A stretch of 55,311 nt of DNA from DASZHJ01 sp035581425 (lineage in GTDB: Bacteria > Pseudomonadota > Alphaproteobacteria > ATCC43930 > CGMCC-115725): positions 1-55,311 of the forward strand of contig DATJVP010000130.1 in assembly GCA_035581425.1 (NCBI GenBank), read 5' to 3'. Positions 16,562 to 24,820 of this stretch are shown piece by piece. Numbering within the stretch: position 1 is the stretch's first letter; every line of letters begins with the position of its first letter. Below the pieces are notes generated by a model, which saw only the letters and a program-made list of their open reading frames with translations, had not been told where the DNA came from and did no database searches. A program made the translations under genes and the position numbers.

Positions 16562-17199
16562 TGTCGGCGCGGGAGGCGATCATCGCAGCGGCGTGCCGCA
16601 TGAATGCGCTCGGCATCAATCAGGGCAAATCCGGCAATCTGAGCCAGAGGGCGCGTGGCGGCTTCCTCATCACTCCCACGGGCATGCCCTACGACACGCT
16701 GAAGCCCGCGGACATCGTGCCCATGCGCTTCGACGGCAGCTACAGCGGAAAGCGCCTTCCGTCCTCGGAGTGGCGCTTCCACCGCGACATCCTGAAGGCG
16801 CGGCCGGAGGTCAACGCGATCGTTCACACCCACGCGATGTTCGCGACGACGCTTGCCTGTCTCGGCCGGGAGATTCCGTCCTTCCACTACATGATCGCGG
16901 TTGCCGGCGGCGACACGATCCGCTGCGCGCCCTATGCGACCTTCGGCACGGAGGAGCTCTCGCGGCTTGCGGTGAAGGCGCTGGAGGGCCGGAAGGCGTG
17001 CCTGCTCGCTCATCACGGCATGATCGCGCTGGGGGCGGATTTGGATGCTGCACTCGCCCTTGCGGTCGAGGTCGAGACCTTGGCGGCGATGTATTGGCGC
17101 GCGCTGCAAGTCGGCAGGCCCAAGCTCCTGGGGCGTGCGGAAATGAAGCGCGTGATCGAGAAGTTCAGGACATACGGCCAGCAGAAGCGAAGCCGCTGA
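16558..17199 (+). CDS. Class II aldolase, probable 5-methylthioribulose-1-phosphate aldolase
   Basis: The 213-residue product is of the fuculose-phosphate aldolase type. It has SGNLSQRARGGFLITPTGM near the N-terminus, metal-binding His in VHTHAMFATTLA and HHGMIALG, and catalytic Glu in SEWRFH. It overlaps mtnA by 4 bp. In Rhodospirillum rubrum and pathogenic E. coli, an mtnP-mtnA-ald2 trio runs the DHAP shunt. There the aldolase splits methylthioribulose-1-phosphate to DHAP and methylthioacetaldehyde. Gene order argues for that role here. The alternative is MtnB dehydratase, which shares the fold, but no mtnC/mtnD is nearby. Confidence 0.82.
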   Translation: MMSAREAIIAAACRMNALGINQGKSGNLSQRARGGFLITPTGMPYDTLKPADIVPMRFDGSYSGKRLPSSEWRFHRDILKARPEVNAIVHTHAMFATTLACLGREIPSFHYMIAVAGGDTIRCAPYATFGTEELSRLAVKALEGRKACLLAHHGMIALGADLDAALALAVEVETLAAMYWRALQVGRPKLLGRAEMKRVIEKFRTYGQQKRSR

Positions 17200-17204
17200 G
17201 ACGC

Positions 17205-17606
17205 TCACCCCGCGCGGATCGATCCATCGATGTCGACGCGAACCCGCCCTTCCGGCAACCGCTCGAGCTCCGCCACCTCCAGCGCCGGCAGCGTCGGATG
17301 TCCCATCTCGCCGGCGACGACGATGCCGAGCGCGAGGATCGCATCGGCCTCGCCGAGCAACAGCGCCGCGGGCGCGAGCCCGCGCGCGATCAGCTCCAGC
17401 ATCACCGCGCTCGAGGAGCTCGACCCCCGCGGCTCCGGAAGCGCGAGCACGGTCCCGCCGATCGCGAGGCCGTGCTGCGGATGCCGGGGGTCGCTGATGC
17501 GGCCGGTCTTGGGATCGACGCCACCCCAGAAGCTCAGCGGCGCGGTCATCCGCAACAGCGGCCCTTCCGCGCTCCCCGCGACGAGCACGCGCCCCTTCAA
17601 GACCAC
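17205..17606 (-). CDS. Aconitase X small (swivel, DUF126) subunit
   Basis: The product is about 133 residues. A GTG start at 17606 is chosen because it overlaps the large-subunit stop (17597) and gives the family's VVLKGRVLVAGSAEGPLL opening. The swivel-domain Ser-rich loop PRGSSSSSAVMLELI is visible. In bacteria, two-subunit AcnX enzymes include cis-3-hydroxy-L-proline dehydratase. The partner is the gene immediately upstream on this strand. The actual substrate is open. Confidence 0.85.
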   Translation of the reverse strand: MVLKGRVLVAGSAEGPLLRMTAPLSFWGGVDPKTGRISDPRHPQHGLAIGGTVLALPEPRGSSSSSAVMLELIARGLAPAALLLGEADAILALGIVVAGEMGHPTLPALEVAELERLPEGRVRVDIDGSIRAG

Positions 17607-18859
17607 AGCCGCTCGTCCCTGACGACGCGACCCGCGGTCGCGGAAGCCACGCAATCCGCGAGGCTCCCGTAGACGGTGGCGAAACCTGTGTTGGCGGGCG
17701 CGTAGAATGCGAACTTCCCGGAATTCGTCATGAGCACGCCCGCCTCGGGCGGCAGGATCGGCGCCACCACCACGCAGGTGTCGACGACGATCTCGACGCC
17801 TGCCTCCTTGAGCGGTGCGAGCAATCCCGCGCGCTCGATCTCCGTAAGCACACCGCGGCCGGTGCAGGCGTAGAAGGGCACGCGAAAGCGCCGCCCCCTC
17901 GCGAGCGCCGCAAGCGCGTGGAACTCCGAGCCGGAGAAGTGCGGACTCCCCACGGCGACGGCGTCGATCACATCGCTGCCGGCTGCTGCCGTCGAAAGCC
18001 GGTCGCGCGCCGCGCGCAGCAGGTCCGGCTTGAGCTCGACCCTGCGCTCGGGCTCGGCACCGCCGAGCGCGGTCTCGAGAGCGGGCGCTTCGGGAGTGAC
18101 GCCGACGGCATGGAAGAGCCCGACGGCGCCCGTCGAGGCGGCCGCGGCACCCAAGGCCTTGAGGCGATCCTCGTCCGTGTCGGAGGGCACGCCGAGGATC
18201 GCTGCGACCTCCGAGCCCGCTTCGGCTCCGAGGAAGGCGCCGAGCACGGGGTAGAACGCGTCGAGGCGCCGGAGCCTCTCGGAGAGGCCGCGCGCGTCGA
18301 CGACGAGCCGCGCTCGGCGGGCGTCGTCGAGATGGAGGCCGTAGCAGGGCGCTCGCGCCGTGATCGCGCAGCAGAGATCGAGGAAATCGCCGAGCCTGTT
18401 AGTCCGCGCACCCAAGACCGAATTGACGAACGCGACCGCGTTCGATTCACCCCAGGCGACATGCGCGCCGAGGCGCGGCCGGTGGCCCGCCTGGTAGGGC
18501 GCGCAGGTCCAGGTGGGCTTGCAGCCCAAGGCTTCCGAGGCCGCCATCAGCCGCCGCGCCATGCCGCCCGTCTCGGGATCGAAGCGGACGCGACCGGGAT
18601 GCAGGAGATCGAGCGCGCCGACGTTGAGCGTCGAGGGCACCGCGACGCGGCCCCCGAGCTCGACCAGGCGTTCGGCGAAATGAACGCCGCTGTCGCCGTG
18701 ATAGAGGCAGCCGTCGATGTGCGCGCTCTCGACCTGGACGAGGCTCGGCGCGCCCATGAGCCGCGCGGCTTCCGCGACGATCCGCATCGCCATCGCCGCG
18801 GCGGGACCTCCGCTTCCCTCGAGAAGCGCCCGTTCCGCCGCAGTGAGGGCGAGCGTCAT
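17597..18859 (-). CDS. Aconitase X catalytic subunit (DUF521)
   Basis: The 420-residue product shows AcnX family blocks: QVESAHIDGCLYHGDSGVHFAERL, TWTCAPYQAGHRP, WGESNAVAFVNSVLGARTNR, VGSPHFSGSEFHAL and the Cys-containing VDTCVVVAPI. The Cys residues are positioned for the iron-sulfur cluster of the family. Known bacterial members dehydrate cis-3-hydroxy-L-proline. Here the neighbours (TcuA-like flavoprotein, MmgE/PrpD protein) instead suggest a tricarboxylate-like substrate. Confidence 0.9.
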   Translation of the reverse strand: MTLALTAAERALLEGSGGPAAAMAMRIVAEAARLMGAPSLVQVESAHIDGCLYHGDSGVHFAERLVELGGRVAVPSTLNVGALDLLHPGRVRFDPETGGMARRLMAASEALGCKPTWTCAPYQAGHRPRLGAHVAWGESNAVAFVNSVLGARTNRLGDFLDLCCAITARAPCYGLHLDDARRARLVVDARGLSERLRRLDAFYPVLGAFLGAEAGSEVAAILGVPSDTDEDRLKALGAAAASTGAVGLFHAVGVTPEAPALETALGGAEPERRVELKPDLLRAARDRLSTAAAGSDVIDAVAVGSPHFSGSEFHALAALARGRRFRVPFYACTGRGVLTEIERAGLLAPLKEAGVEIVVDTCVVVAPILPPEAGVLMTNSGKFAFYAPANTGFATVYGSLADCVASATAGRVVRDERLWS

Positions 18860-18872
18860 GCTCTACGGGCGC

Positions 18873-19547
18873 TTATCCCACATGCTGCGCGATGAAGGTC
18901 ATCGTGCGGTCGAGCGCCTGCTTCGCGGAAGTGGCGTCGTAGCTCCCGCGCTCGTCGCAGTTGAAGCCGTGGCCCGCGGGATAGACGTAGATCGTGGTGT
19001 CCTTGCGCGCGGCCTTGACCTTCTCGACGTCGGTCATGGGGATGCTCGCGTCCTTGTCGCCGAAATGCAGCATCGTCGGCACTTTCGGCTTCTCGCCGGC
19101 TGCCGCGGCGATGCCGCCGCCGTAATAGCCGACCGCCGCCGAGATGCCATGGAGCCTGGTCGCCGAGAAGAAGGCGAGGGTGCCGCCCCAACAATAACCC
19201 ACCGTCGCAATCTTGCCCGCCCCCTTCACCGCATCGATCGCGGCCTGGATGTCCTTGAGCGGGCCCTCGTCACCGACCTTGCCACGGATCTCGCGACCCT
19301 GGGTGATGCTGTCGGGATCGTAGCCGAGTTGAATATCCTTCTTCGCGCGGTCGAAGAGCGCCGGCGCGATCGCGACGTATCCCTTGGCCGCGAAGCCGTC
19401 GGTCGTGCGCTTGATGTGGTTGTTGACGCCGAAGATCTCCTGGATCACGACCACCGCGCCCTTGGGCTTCCCTGCGGGATCGGCGCGGTAGGCACCGAAC
19501 TTGTGGCCGTCGGACGCGGTCAACTCGAGCATCTTACCCATTTGCAA
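18873..19547 (-). CDS. Dienelactone hydrolase (carboxymethylenebutenolidase family)
   Basis: The 224-residue product has the DLH triad: Cys in VGYCWGGTL, Asp in GDKDASIP and His in AGHGFNCDERGSYD. The early QEIFGVNNHIK carries the conserved Glu. It has no signal peptide. It sits 13 bp before the AcnX large-subunit gene and 27 bp after the flavoprotein gene on the same strand, so it is probably the second gene of a four-gene operon. DLHs open five-membered enol-lactones, which may hint at a lactone intermediate. Confidence 0.9.
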   Translation of the reverse strand: MQMGKMLELTASDGHKFGAYRADPAGKPKGAVVVIQEIFGVNNHIKRTTDGFAAKGYVAIAPALFDRAKKDIQLGYDPDSITQGREIRGKVGDEGPLKDIQAAIDAVKGAGKIATVGYCWGGTLAFFSATRLHGISAAVGYYGGGIAAAAGEKPKVPTMLHFGDKDASIPMTDVEKVKAARKDTTIYVYPAGHGFNCDERGSYDATSAKQALDRTMTFIAQHVG

Positions 19548-19574
19548 TCTCCTCGATGTTTCCTTGATGGGGAT

Positions 19575-21068
19575 TCAGACGTTGGTGCCCGCGAGCCTGC
19601 CCGCGGAGGCGCCGGCGATCCTGCCGAAGACGGCGCCGGACATTAGGCCGGTGCCGCCGGGATAGTTGAAATAAAAGAGGCCGCCCACGAGCTCGCCCGC
19701 AGCGAAGAGGCCGCGGATCGGCTCGCCCTCGGTGTCGATGACGCGCCCCTCGGTGTCGATCTTGAGCCCGCCGAAGGTGAAGGTGACGCCGCAGGTGACG
19801 CCATAGGCCTCGTAGGGTGGCGTATCGAGCCGGTTTGCCCAATTCGATTTCGGCACCGCGAGTCCTTCCGTGCCGCGCCCGTCCTTCACCGTGGGATCGA
19901 AGGGGATGTCGGTGCGGACGGCGGCGTTGTAGGCCTTCACCATCTTGAGGAAGCCCTCGGGGTCGACGCCCTCGAGCTGCTTCGCGAGGTCTTCGAGCGT
20001 ATCCGCCTTCGCCTTCGTCACCTGGCGGATGCGGTACTCGTCGCGGAAGAGGTGCGTGACCTTGCTGTCGAAGACCTGGTAGCAGAACTGCCCCGGCTGC
20101 TCGAGGATGATGCGGCCGTATTTGGCGTAGGTGTAATTGCGGAAATCCGCACCCTCGTCGACGAAGCGCTCGCCGCGCGCGTTCACCATGATGCCGAAGG
20201 GATAGGAGTGCTTCTGGAAATTGTCGCCGACCGCGAGGTCGCCGAACTCCGGCGCGTTGCGGTCCCAGGCGACGGCGTGGCAGCCGGACCAATTGCCGTA
20301 GGGCATAGCGCCGGCCTCGAGCGCCATGCGGATGCCGTCGCCGGTGTTGAAGCGGGTGCCGCGAACTTTCGCGAGATCCCATCCGGGACCGAGATAGCGC
20401 GTGCGCCACTCCGAATTCGCTTCGAAGCCGCCACAGGCGAGGATCACGGCCTTGGCGGCGACATCGAACTCGCGCCGGCCCTGGCGCACCCTGACGCCCC
20501 AGACCCCGACCTCGTCGCTGAGGAGCGCCATGCCGCGGGTACCGTACATCACGTCGATGCCGTTCTTCTCGACGGAGCTATGCAGCATCTCGATGAGGCC
20601 CGGCCCGCCGCCATAGGCCTCCACCGTGAGGCCGCCCCAGAAGCGCATCTTGCCGCCGATCTTGAAAGCCTGGCGCCCGTACATCGGCATGAAGCGGATA
20701 CCCTTGCCGCGCATCCAGAGCAGCGTCTCGAAGCTCCGCGTGATCAGCAACTCCGCGAGGTCAGGGTTGGTCCGATACTGGGTGATCCGGCCCATGTCGT
20801 CGAAGAACTGGTCTTGCGTGTATTGGCCGAACTCGCTGTTGCGCCTCTCCTCCTCCGTGAGGTCGGGCATGAGCTGAACGAGATCGTCGAGGCCGTTGTA
20901 GACCGTGCGGATGGCGCCCGCGGTGAAGCGGCTGTTGCCGCCGCGCTCCTCGAAGGGCGCGCGCTCCAGCACCACCACCTTGGCACCGTGCTCGCGCGCG
21001 GCAAGCGCCGCCGTCAGGGCCGCGTTGCCGCCGCCGACCACGAGTACGTCGCAGTTGAGCTCGGCCAT
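19575..21068 (-). CDS. FAD-dependent tricarballylate dehydrogenase-like protein (TcuA family)
   Basis: The 497-residue flavoprotein starts MAELNCDVLVVGGGNAALTAA, the dinucleotide-binding Rossmann. GGNSRFTAGAIR comes next, then ACGGFEANSEW, a GVTFTFGGLKIDTEG active-site segment and the C-terminal FAD loop FYFNYPGGTGL. TcuA oxidises tricarballylate to cis-aconitate, and related proteins are fumarate reductases or ketosteroid dehydrogenases. Start 21068 is preferred to an upstream extension because of the family N-terminus and a GCAGGGA site. It is the first gene of the operon with DLH and AcnX. Confidence 0.82.
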   Translation of the reverse strand: MAELNCDVLVVGGGNAALTAALAAREHGAKVVVLERAPFEERGGNSRFTAGAIRTVYNGLDDLVQLMPDLTEEERRNSEFGQYTQDQFFDDMGRITQYRTNPDLAELLITRSFETLLWMRGKGIRFMPMYGRQAFKIGGKMRFWGGLTVEAYGGGPGLIEMLHSSVEKNGIDVMYGTRGMALLSDEVGVWGVRVRQGRREFDVAAKAVILACGGFEANSEWRTRYLGPGWDLAKVRGTRFNTGDGIRMALEAGAMPYGNWSGCHAVAWDRNAPEFGDLAVGDNFQKHSYPFGIMVNARGERFVDEGADFRNYTYAKYGRIILEQPGQFCYQVFDSKVTHLFRDEYRIRQVTKAKADTLEDLAKQLEGVDPEGFLKMVKAYNAAVRTDIPFDPTVKDGRGTEGLAVPKSNWANRLDTPPYEAYGVTCGVTFTFGGLKIDTEGRVIDTEGEPIRGLFAAGELVGGLFYFNYPGGTGLMSGAVFGRIAGASAGRLAGTNV

Positions 21069-21169
21069 TCCCTGCTGCACCCCCGCCGTTGACGCTCGCA
21101 TCGGCGCTTGTATACGGTCTCGAAGGGCCCAGAGCCAGCCCCGATTCTTCATAGCTGAGGAGCGATCCC

Positions 21170-22549
21170 TTGCCCACCGTCCTCGAGCGGTTTTCGAGCT
21201 ACGCGGTCTCGCTCGGCGCGGCATCCCTGCCGCCGGAGGCCCTGCACCATGCGCGGCGCTCCGTTCTCGACTGGTTCGCGGCGGCGGTCGCGGGCGGCCT
21301 CGAGCCGCCGGCGACGCTTCTCGTCGAGGCCCTCGGCGAGGAGCTCGGCCGCGGCCGGGCGCAACTCGTCCCCTCCGGCCGCCGCGCCACCGCTCGTGCC
21401 GCCGCGCTCATCAACGGGGCGGCCTCGCACACGATCGAGTTCGACGACATCTTCCGCGACGGCATCTATCACCCCGGCGTCGTGACCGTGCCCGCGGCGT
21501 TGGCGCTCGCGCAGAGCCGCGGCCTCTCCGGGGACGCTTTCCTGCGGGCCGTGATCGCGGGCTACGAGGTGGGTACGCGCATCGGCGTCGCGGTCAATCC
21601 CGCGCATTACGAATACTGGCACACCACGGCGACCGTCGGCTGTTTCGGCGCGGCCGCGGCGGCCTCGGTGGCACTCGGCCTCGATGCCGTGCGTGCGGCG
21701 CATGCGATGGCAACGGCGGGCACGATGGCGGCGGGCCTGCAGCAGGCCTTCCGCGCGGATTGCATGAGCAAGCCCATGCACGCCGCGCATGCCGCGGAGG
21801 TCGGCGTCACCTGTGCCTTGGGTGCGGAGCGTGGCCTCACCGGCGCGCTCGACATCCTCGAGGGCGAGCGCGGCTTCGGCGCCGCCATGTGCGAGAGGCC
21901 GGATTGGGAGGCAGCGCTTGCGAGCCTGGGCAAGCACTTCAACATCACGCAGATGACGCAGAAGAACCACAGCGCCTGCGGCCACATCCACGCCGCGATC
22001 GACGCAGTATTGGCACTCGAGGCCGAGCACGCAATCGCGCCCGCGAGCGTCAAGCGCATCGTCGCCCGGACCTATCGCACGGCGCTCGAAATCGCGGGAA
22101 CCAAAGACCCGCACACGGTCTTCGAGGCGAAGTTCAGCCTGCCCTATTGCCTTGCCGCGGCGCTCGTCGTCGGCAGCGTCCGCATCGACGCTTTCAGCCC
22201 CGAGCGTCTCGCTGACCCCGCGATCCGCGCGCTGCTGGCGAAGGTCGAGATGGAGGTCGAGCCCAAGCTCGATGCGAGCTTTCCAAAGCAGCGCGGGGCC
22301 ATCGTCGAGATCGAAACGACGGACGGGAGGCGCTTCGAGCATTTCGCCCCTACGCGCAAAGGCGACCCCGACGCCCCGCTCTCGGACGCCGAGCTTCAGG
22401 ACAAGGCACGCGAGCTCATCGCCCCGGTGCTGGGTGCCGTCCCGACCGCACGCTTCCTGGAGACGCTCTGGACGCTCGACCGCGTGCGGGATATCTCCAC
22501 ACTGATGCCGGAGGCCGCGGGCGACCGGCTCGCGGGAGCGGCGCAGTAG
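21170..22549 (+). CDS. MmgE/PrpD family protein
   Basis: The 459-residue product starts at TTG 21170, with GAGGAG 8 nt upstream. Family blocks include ARRSVLDWFAAAVAG, AALINGAASHTIEFDDIF, YHPGVVTVPAALALAQ, GYEVGTRIGVAV, HTTATVGCFGAAAAA and KNHSACGHIHAAIDA. The family includes 2-methylcitrate dehydratase, cis-aconitate decarboxylase and iminodisuccinate epimerase. It is divergent from the TcuA-like gene, 101 bp away. A shared role on cis-aconitate-like compounds is plausible but unproven. Confidence 0.9.
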   Translation: MPTVLERFSSYAVSLGAASLPPEALHHARRSVLDWFAAAVAGGLEPPATLLVEALGEELGRGRAQLVPSGRRATARAAALINGAASHTIEFDDIFRDGIYHPGVVTVPAALALAQSRGLSGDAFLRAVIAGYEVGTRIGVAVNPAHYEYWHTTATVGCFGAAAAASVALGLDAVRAAHAMATAGTMAAGLQQAFRADCMSKPMHAAHAAEVGVTCALGAERGLTGALDILEGERGFGAAMCERPDWEAALASLGKHFNITQMTQKNHSACGHIHAAIDAVLALEAEHAIAPASVKRIVARTYRTALEIAGTKDPHTVFEAKFSLPYCLAAALVVGSVRIDAFSPERLADPAIRALLAKVEMEVEPKLDASFPKQRGAIVEIETTDGRRFEHFAPTRKGDPDAPLSDAELQDKARELIAPVLGAVPTARFLETLWTLDRVRDISTLMPEAAGDRLAGAAQ

Positions 22550-22716
22550 TTAAGGCGAATACCGATAATTCCCGCTCTGGAGGGCGCGGCTCAACCTTCG
22601 CGCTGCTCCGAATGCGACCGAGGTGCTGGCATCGCCGTGAAACCGCCACCGAAGAAGTGGTGATGGCCGAGAAGCTCCTTCCAGGCACGATCTCCAGTCT
22701 TGGTTCGCCCCCCTCC

Positions 22717-22745
22717 TTGACGATCGAACTCGACCCCATTATATT
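22717..22745 (+). promoter_or_regulatory. Sigma-70-like promoter upstream of the 159-residue gene
   Basis: TTGACG (22717-22722), 17 nt, TATATT (22740-22745): five of six consensus bases in each hexamer and ideal spacing, in a locally AT-richer patch. The downstream gene starts at 22839. The rest of the 290-bp gap after the MmgE gene shows no gene I can support. Confidence 0.55.
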
Positions 22746-22838
22746 CTTCGCATTGTACGTTTTTTACGGTCGCAGTCCGAGATATGACCGTGTTTCAACA
22801 CGATCTACGTTTCCCGTTGAACGCAAAGGATTTCAGCC

Positions 22839-23318
22839 ATGACCACCGACGCCCAACTCGCCGCCAATCGCGCGAACGCCGCCCTCAGCACTGGACCCAA
22901 GACCGACGCGGGGAAGGAGCGGGCAGCGCGCAATGCGCTCCGGCACGGACTGACGAGCAAACAGCTCGTCGTCTTCGACGAGAAAGCCGAAAATTTCGTA
23001 TACTTCAATGCGAGCATCCGCTTGGCGCTCGCGCCTACGGACGAGTTCGAGGAACAGCTCGTGGAGCGGATCGTCGTGTGCCAGTGGCGGCTTCGGCGCG
23101 CCGGCCGCGTCGAGGCGGCGATCATCAACGGCTACGGACGCAGCTCCCGCGAGCGCGGGTTCACCCCGGAGGCCGACGCGGGATTTGCCGAGGCGCCGTG
23201 GAAAATGGAGTCGCTGTCGCGCTACGAGGCGGCACTCGAGCGCGCGTTGAGCCGCGCATACCTTATGCTGGAGCGCCGCCAAGCGCGTCGCGCCGAAAGA
23301 AGCCTTGCGCTGTTCTGA
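22839..23318 (+). CDS. Hypothetical protein of a multicopy STGPKT family
   Basis: The 159-residue product opens with NRANAALSTGPKTDAGKERAARNALRHGL. I recognise this as a recurring N-terminus of short proteins found in several copies in many soil bacterial genomes. The C-terminal half is Arg/Glu/Ala-rich helix (ALERALSRAYLMLERRQARRA). No catalytic motif is visible and the function is unknown. Such genes behave like dispersed elements. Here relics and a dispersed repeat follow directly downstream (23340-23460). Confidence 0.65.
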   Translation: MTTDAQLAANRANAALSTGPKTDAGKERAARNALRHGLTSKQLVVFDEKAENFVYFNASIRLALAPTDEFEEQLVERIVVCQWRLRRAGRVEAAIINGYGRSSRERGFTPEADAGFAEAPWKMESLSRYEAALERALSRAYLMLERRQARRAERSLALF

Positions 23319-23339
23319 TTTCTGCGAAACGAACCCAAT

Positions 23340-23408
23340 TTTTGATCGGGATTTCCGTGGCTTGAGCTTTCTTCGCCCCCAATTTCGCCAGAGCTCCCAC
23401 ACCATCCC
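23340..23408 (-). repeat. Dispersed repeat copy A, resembling the 3' end of threonine aldolase
   Basis: Read on the minus strand this piece translates ...VWELWRNWG...KLKPRKSR. That parallels the ltaE end and its 3' flank near 32277-32345 (MRELWGN, stop, KLKSRKSR). Shared bases include GATTTCCGTG and TTGAGCTTT, then CCAGAGCTC. The copy is not in any gene I can support. Confidence 0.55.
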
Positions 23409-23459
23409 GAGCGCCTCGCCGATCCCGCAATCCGCAGCTAGCTTGCGAAAGTCGAGATG
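23409..23459 (+). pseudogene. Fragment of a second MmgE/PrpD gene
   Basis: The frame from 23409 reads ERLADPAIRS-stop-LAKVEM. The intact MmgE gene at 22202-22252 encodes ERLADPAIRALLAKVEM. About 40 of 51 bases match, and an in-frame TAG interrupts the piece. No further similarity is visible on either side, so this is a short relic. Confidence 0.5.
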
Positions 23460-23486
23460 CGATCCGACAGCAGAGACGGTATCCGC

Positions 23487-24641
23487 TCAGCGCGTCTGCG
23501 ACGCCGCGCGCAAAACGGCGCGGAAAATGGTCTCGCGCACGCGAAACGTCGGCGGGCTGTAATCCTGGTAATATCCCGCGGTCATCGCGAAGACGAGATC
23601 GAGTTCGGGAACGATGCGGATCAATTGTCCGCCTCTGCCGACGGCCATGATCCATGGGATCTCCCTGCCATCGAGCTGCGACCGGCCGAGCCACCAGAGG
23701 TATCCATAGAGAAGACCGTCCGTGGCCGCGATCTTCGGTGCCGTCGATGTCTCGATCCAGCTCTTGGGCACGATCTGACGGTCGTTCCAGCGGCCGCCTG
23801 CAAGGACGAGTTGGCCGATTTTTGCCATGTCTCGCGGCCGCAAGCGCAATCCTCCTCCGGCATCGGTATCGCCCTTGACGCGAAGCCACGTTGCGCCGGT
23901 GATGCCCAGGGGATCGAGCAGCGCGGCGCGCGCGAATTCGTCGAGGGGGTGTCCGGTAGCCTTGCGGATGATGGCCGCGACGAGCGCGAGCGCGCCGGTA
24001 TTGTAGAAGAACTCCCGTCCTGCCGGAGCCGTTACCGCGAGACCGAGGACGTAACGACAAGGATCCCTCGCCCTGCGCATGCGCTCCTCGTCGTTGTCGC
24101 CTTCAGTGCTCGGAGCCGCCTCCACCCACTTCAAGCCCATCGACATCGTGAGCGCGTGCACGAGCTGGATGCGGTCCTTTTCGGGGGTCCGCAGGTCCGA
24201 CAGCTCCGGGAAGAAGTTGAAGATCGGCTCGTTGACGCTGCCTATCAGCCCGCGATCGATCGCGATCCCGACCGCGAGCGAGGCGACGCTCTTCGAGACC
24301 GACTTCATGTCGTGCAACGTATCTGCGTCGAAGGTGACGCGCCCGACAGGGCGGCTGTAAATCTCATCGGAGCCGCTGAGATACCGCTCGAACACCAATT
24401 TCCCGCCGCGTGCGACCAGCACGGCATGTACGTTAGCGCTCGAAGCCGTGAGCTGATCGGTCATCTCGCAGAGCGCGCCGCGGTCGATGAGGTTGCCATC
24501 GGCATCCGAGGCAATGGGCCAGGCGTCATCTCTCGCAACCGGAACACCGCAGGTCCCCGACGATTGGCCGAATGCCGGCGATACGCCGAACGCCTCCAGC
24601 GCTGCGCCGCCGAGGAGCCTTACGAAATCGCGCCGCTGCAT
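23487..24641 (-). CDS. Exported serine hydrolase (beta-lactamase class C / S12 family)
   Basis: The product is 384 residues. Start 24641 is chosen for a GAGG site 6 nt upstream; it gives a Tat-like leader MQRRDFVRLLGGAALEAFG. The SxxK motif is in MKSVSKSVASL, followed by FFYNTGALALVAAI and the third motif region GRGGQLIRIVPELDLVFAMTAG. Such proteins are esterases, amidases or penicillin-binding-protein relatives; the substrate is not predictable. It is divergent from the epoxide hydrolase gene. Confidence 0.85.
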   Translation of the reverse strand: MQRRDFVRLLGGAALEAFGVSPAFGQSSGTCGVPVARDDAWPIASDADGNLIDRGALCEMTDQLTASSANVHAVLVARGGKLVFERYLSGSDEIYSRPVGRVTFDADTLHDMKSVSKSVASLAVGIAIDRGLIGSVNEPIFNFFPELSDLRTPEKDRIQLVHALTMSMGLKWVEAAPSTEGDNDEERMRRARDPCRYVLGLAVTAPAGREFFYNTGALALVAAIIRKATGHPLDEFARAALLDPLGITGATWLRVKGDTDAGGGLRLRPRDMAKIGQLVLAGGRWNDRQIVPKSWIETSTAPKIAATDGLLYGYLWWLGRSQLDGREIPWIMAVGRGGQLIRIVPELDLVFAMTAGYYQDYSPPTFRVRETIFRAVLRAASQTR

Positions 24642-24820
24642 TTGCCGCCTCATCGCGTACGGGAATGCACGGCGCAAGTGTATCTCCTCCGTTCCGGGGA
24701 GAACACCGCCGCCGGCCATGGCCGTGCGATTCCGAAATTGCTCGTGGCGGCTTGAAAGATCGGCGAACTGCCGTCGTCTAAGGTCGCGGGGATCCGGACG
24801 AAGGGAGGGGCCTGTTTCCC

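Noticed and set aside
22612..22842. 76-codon frame upstream of the 159-residue gene
   Set aside because: It covers the promoter and has no convincing ribosome site or similarity.
23305..23562. Open frame starting MRCSDFCETNPIF
   Set aside because: It runs over a dispersed repeat and an MmgE relic and into the end of the serine hydrolase gene; recurring repeat translation, not a gene.
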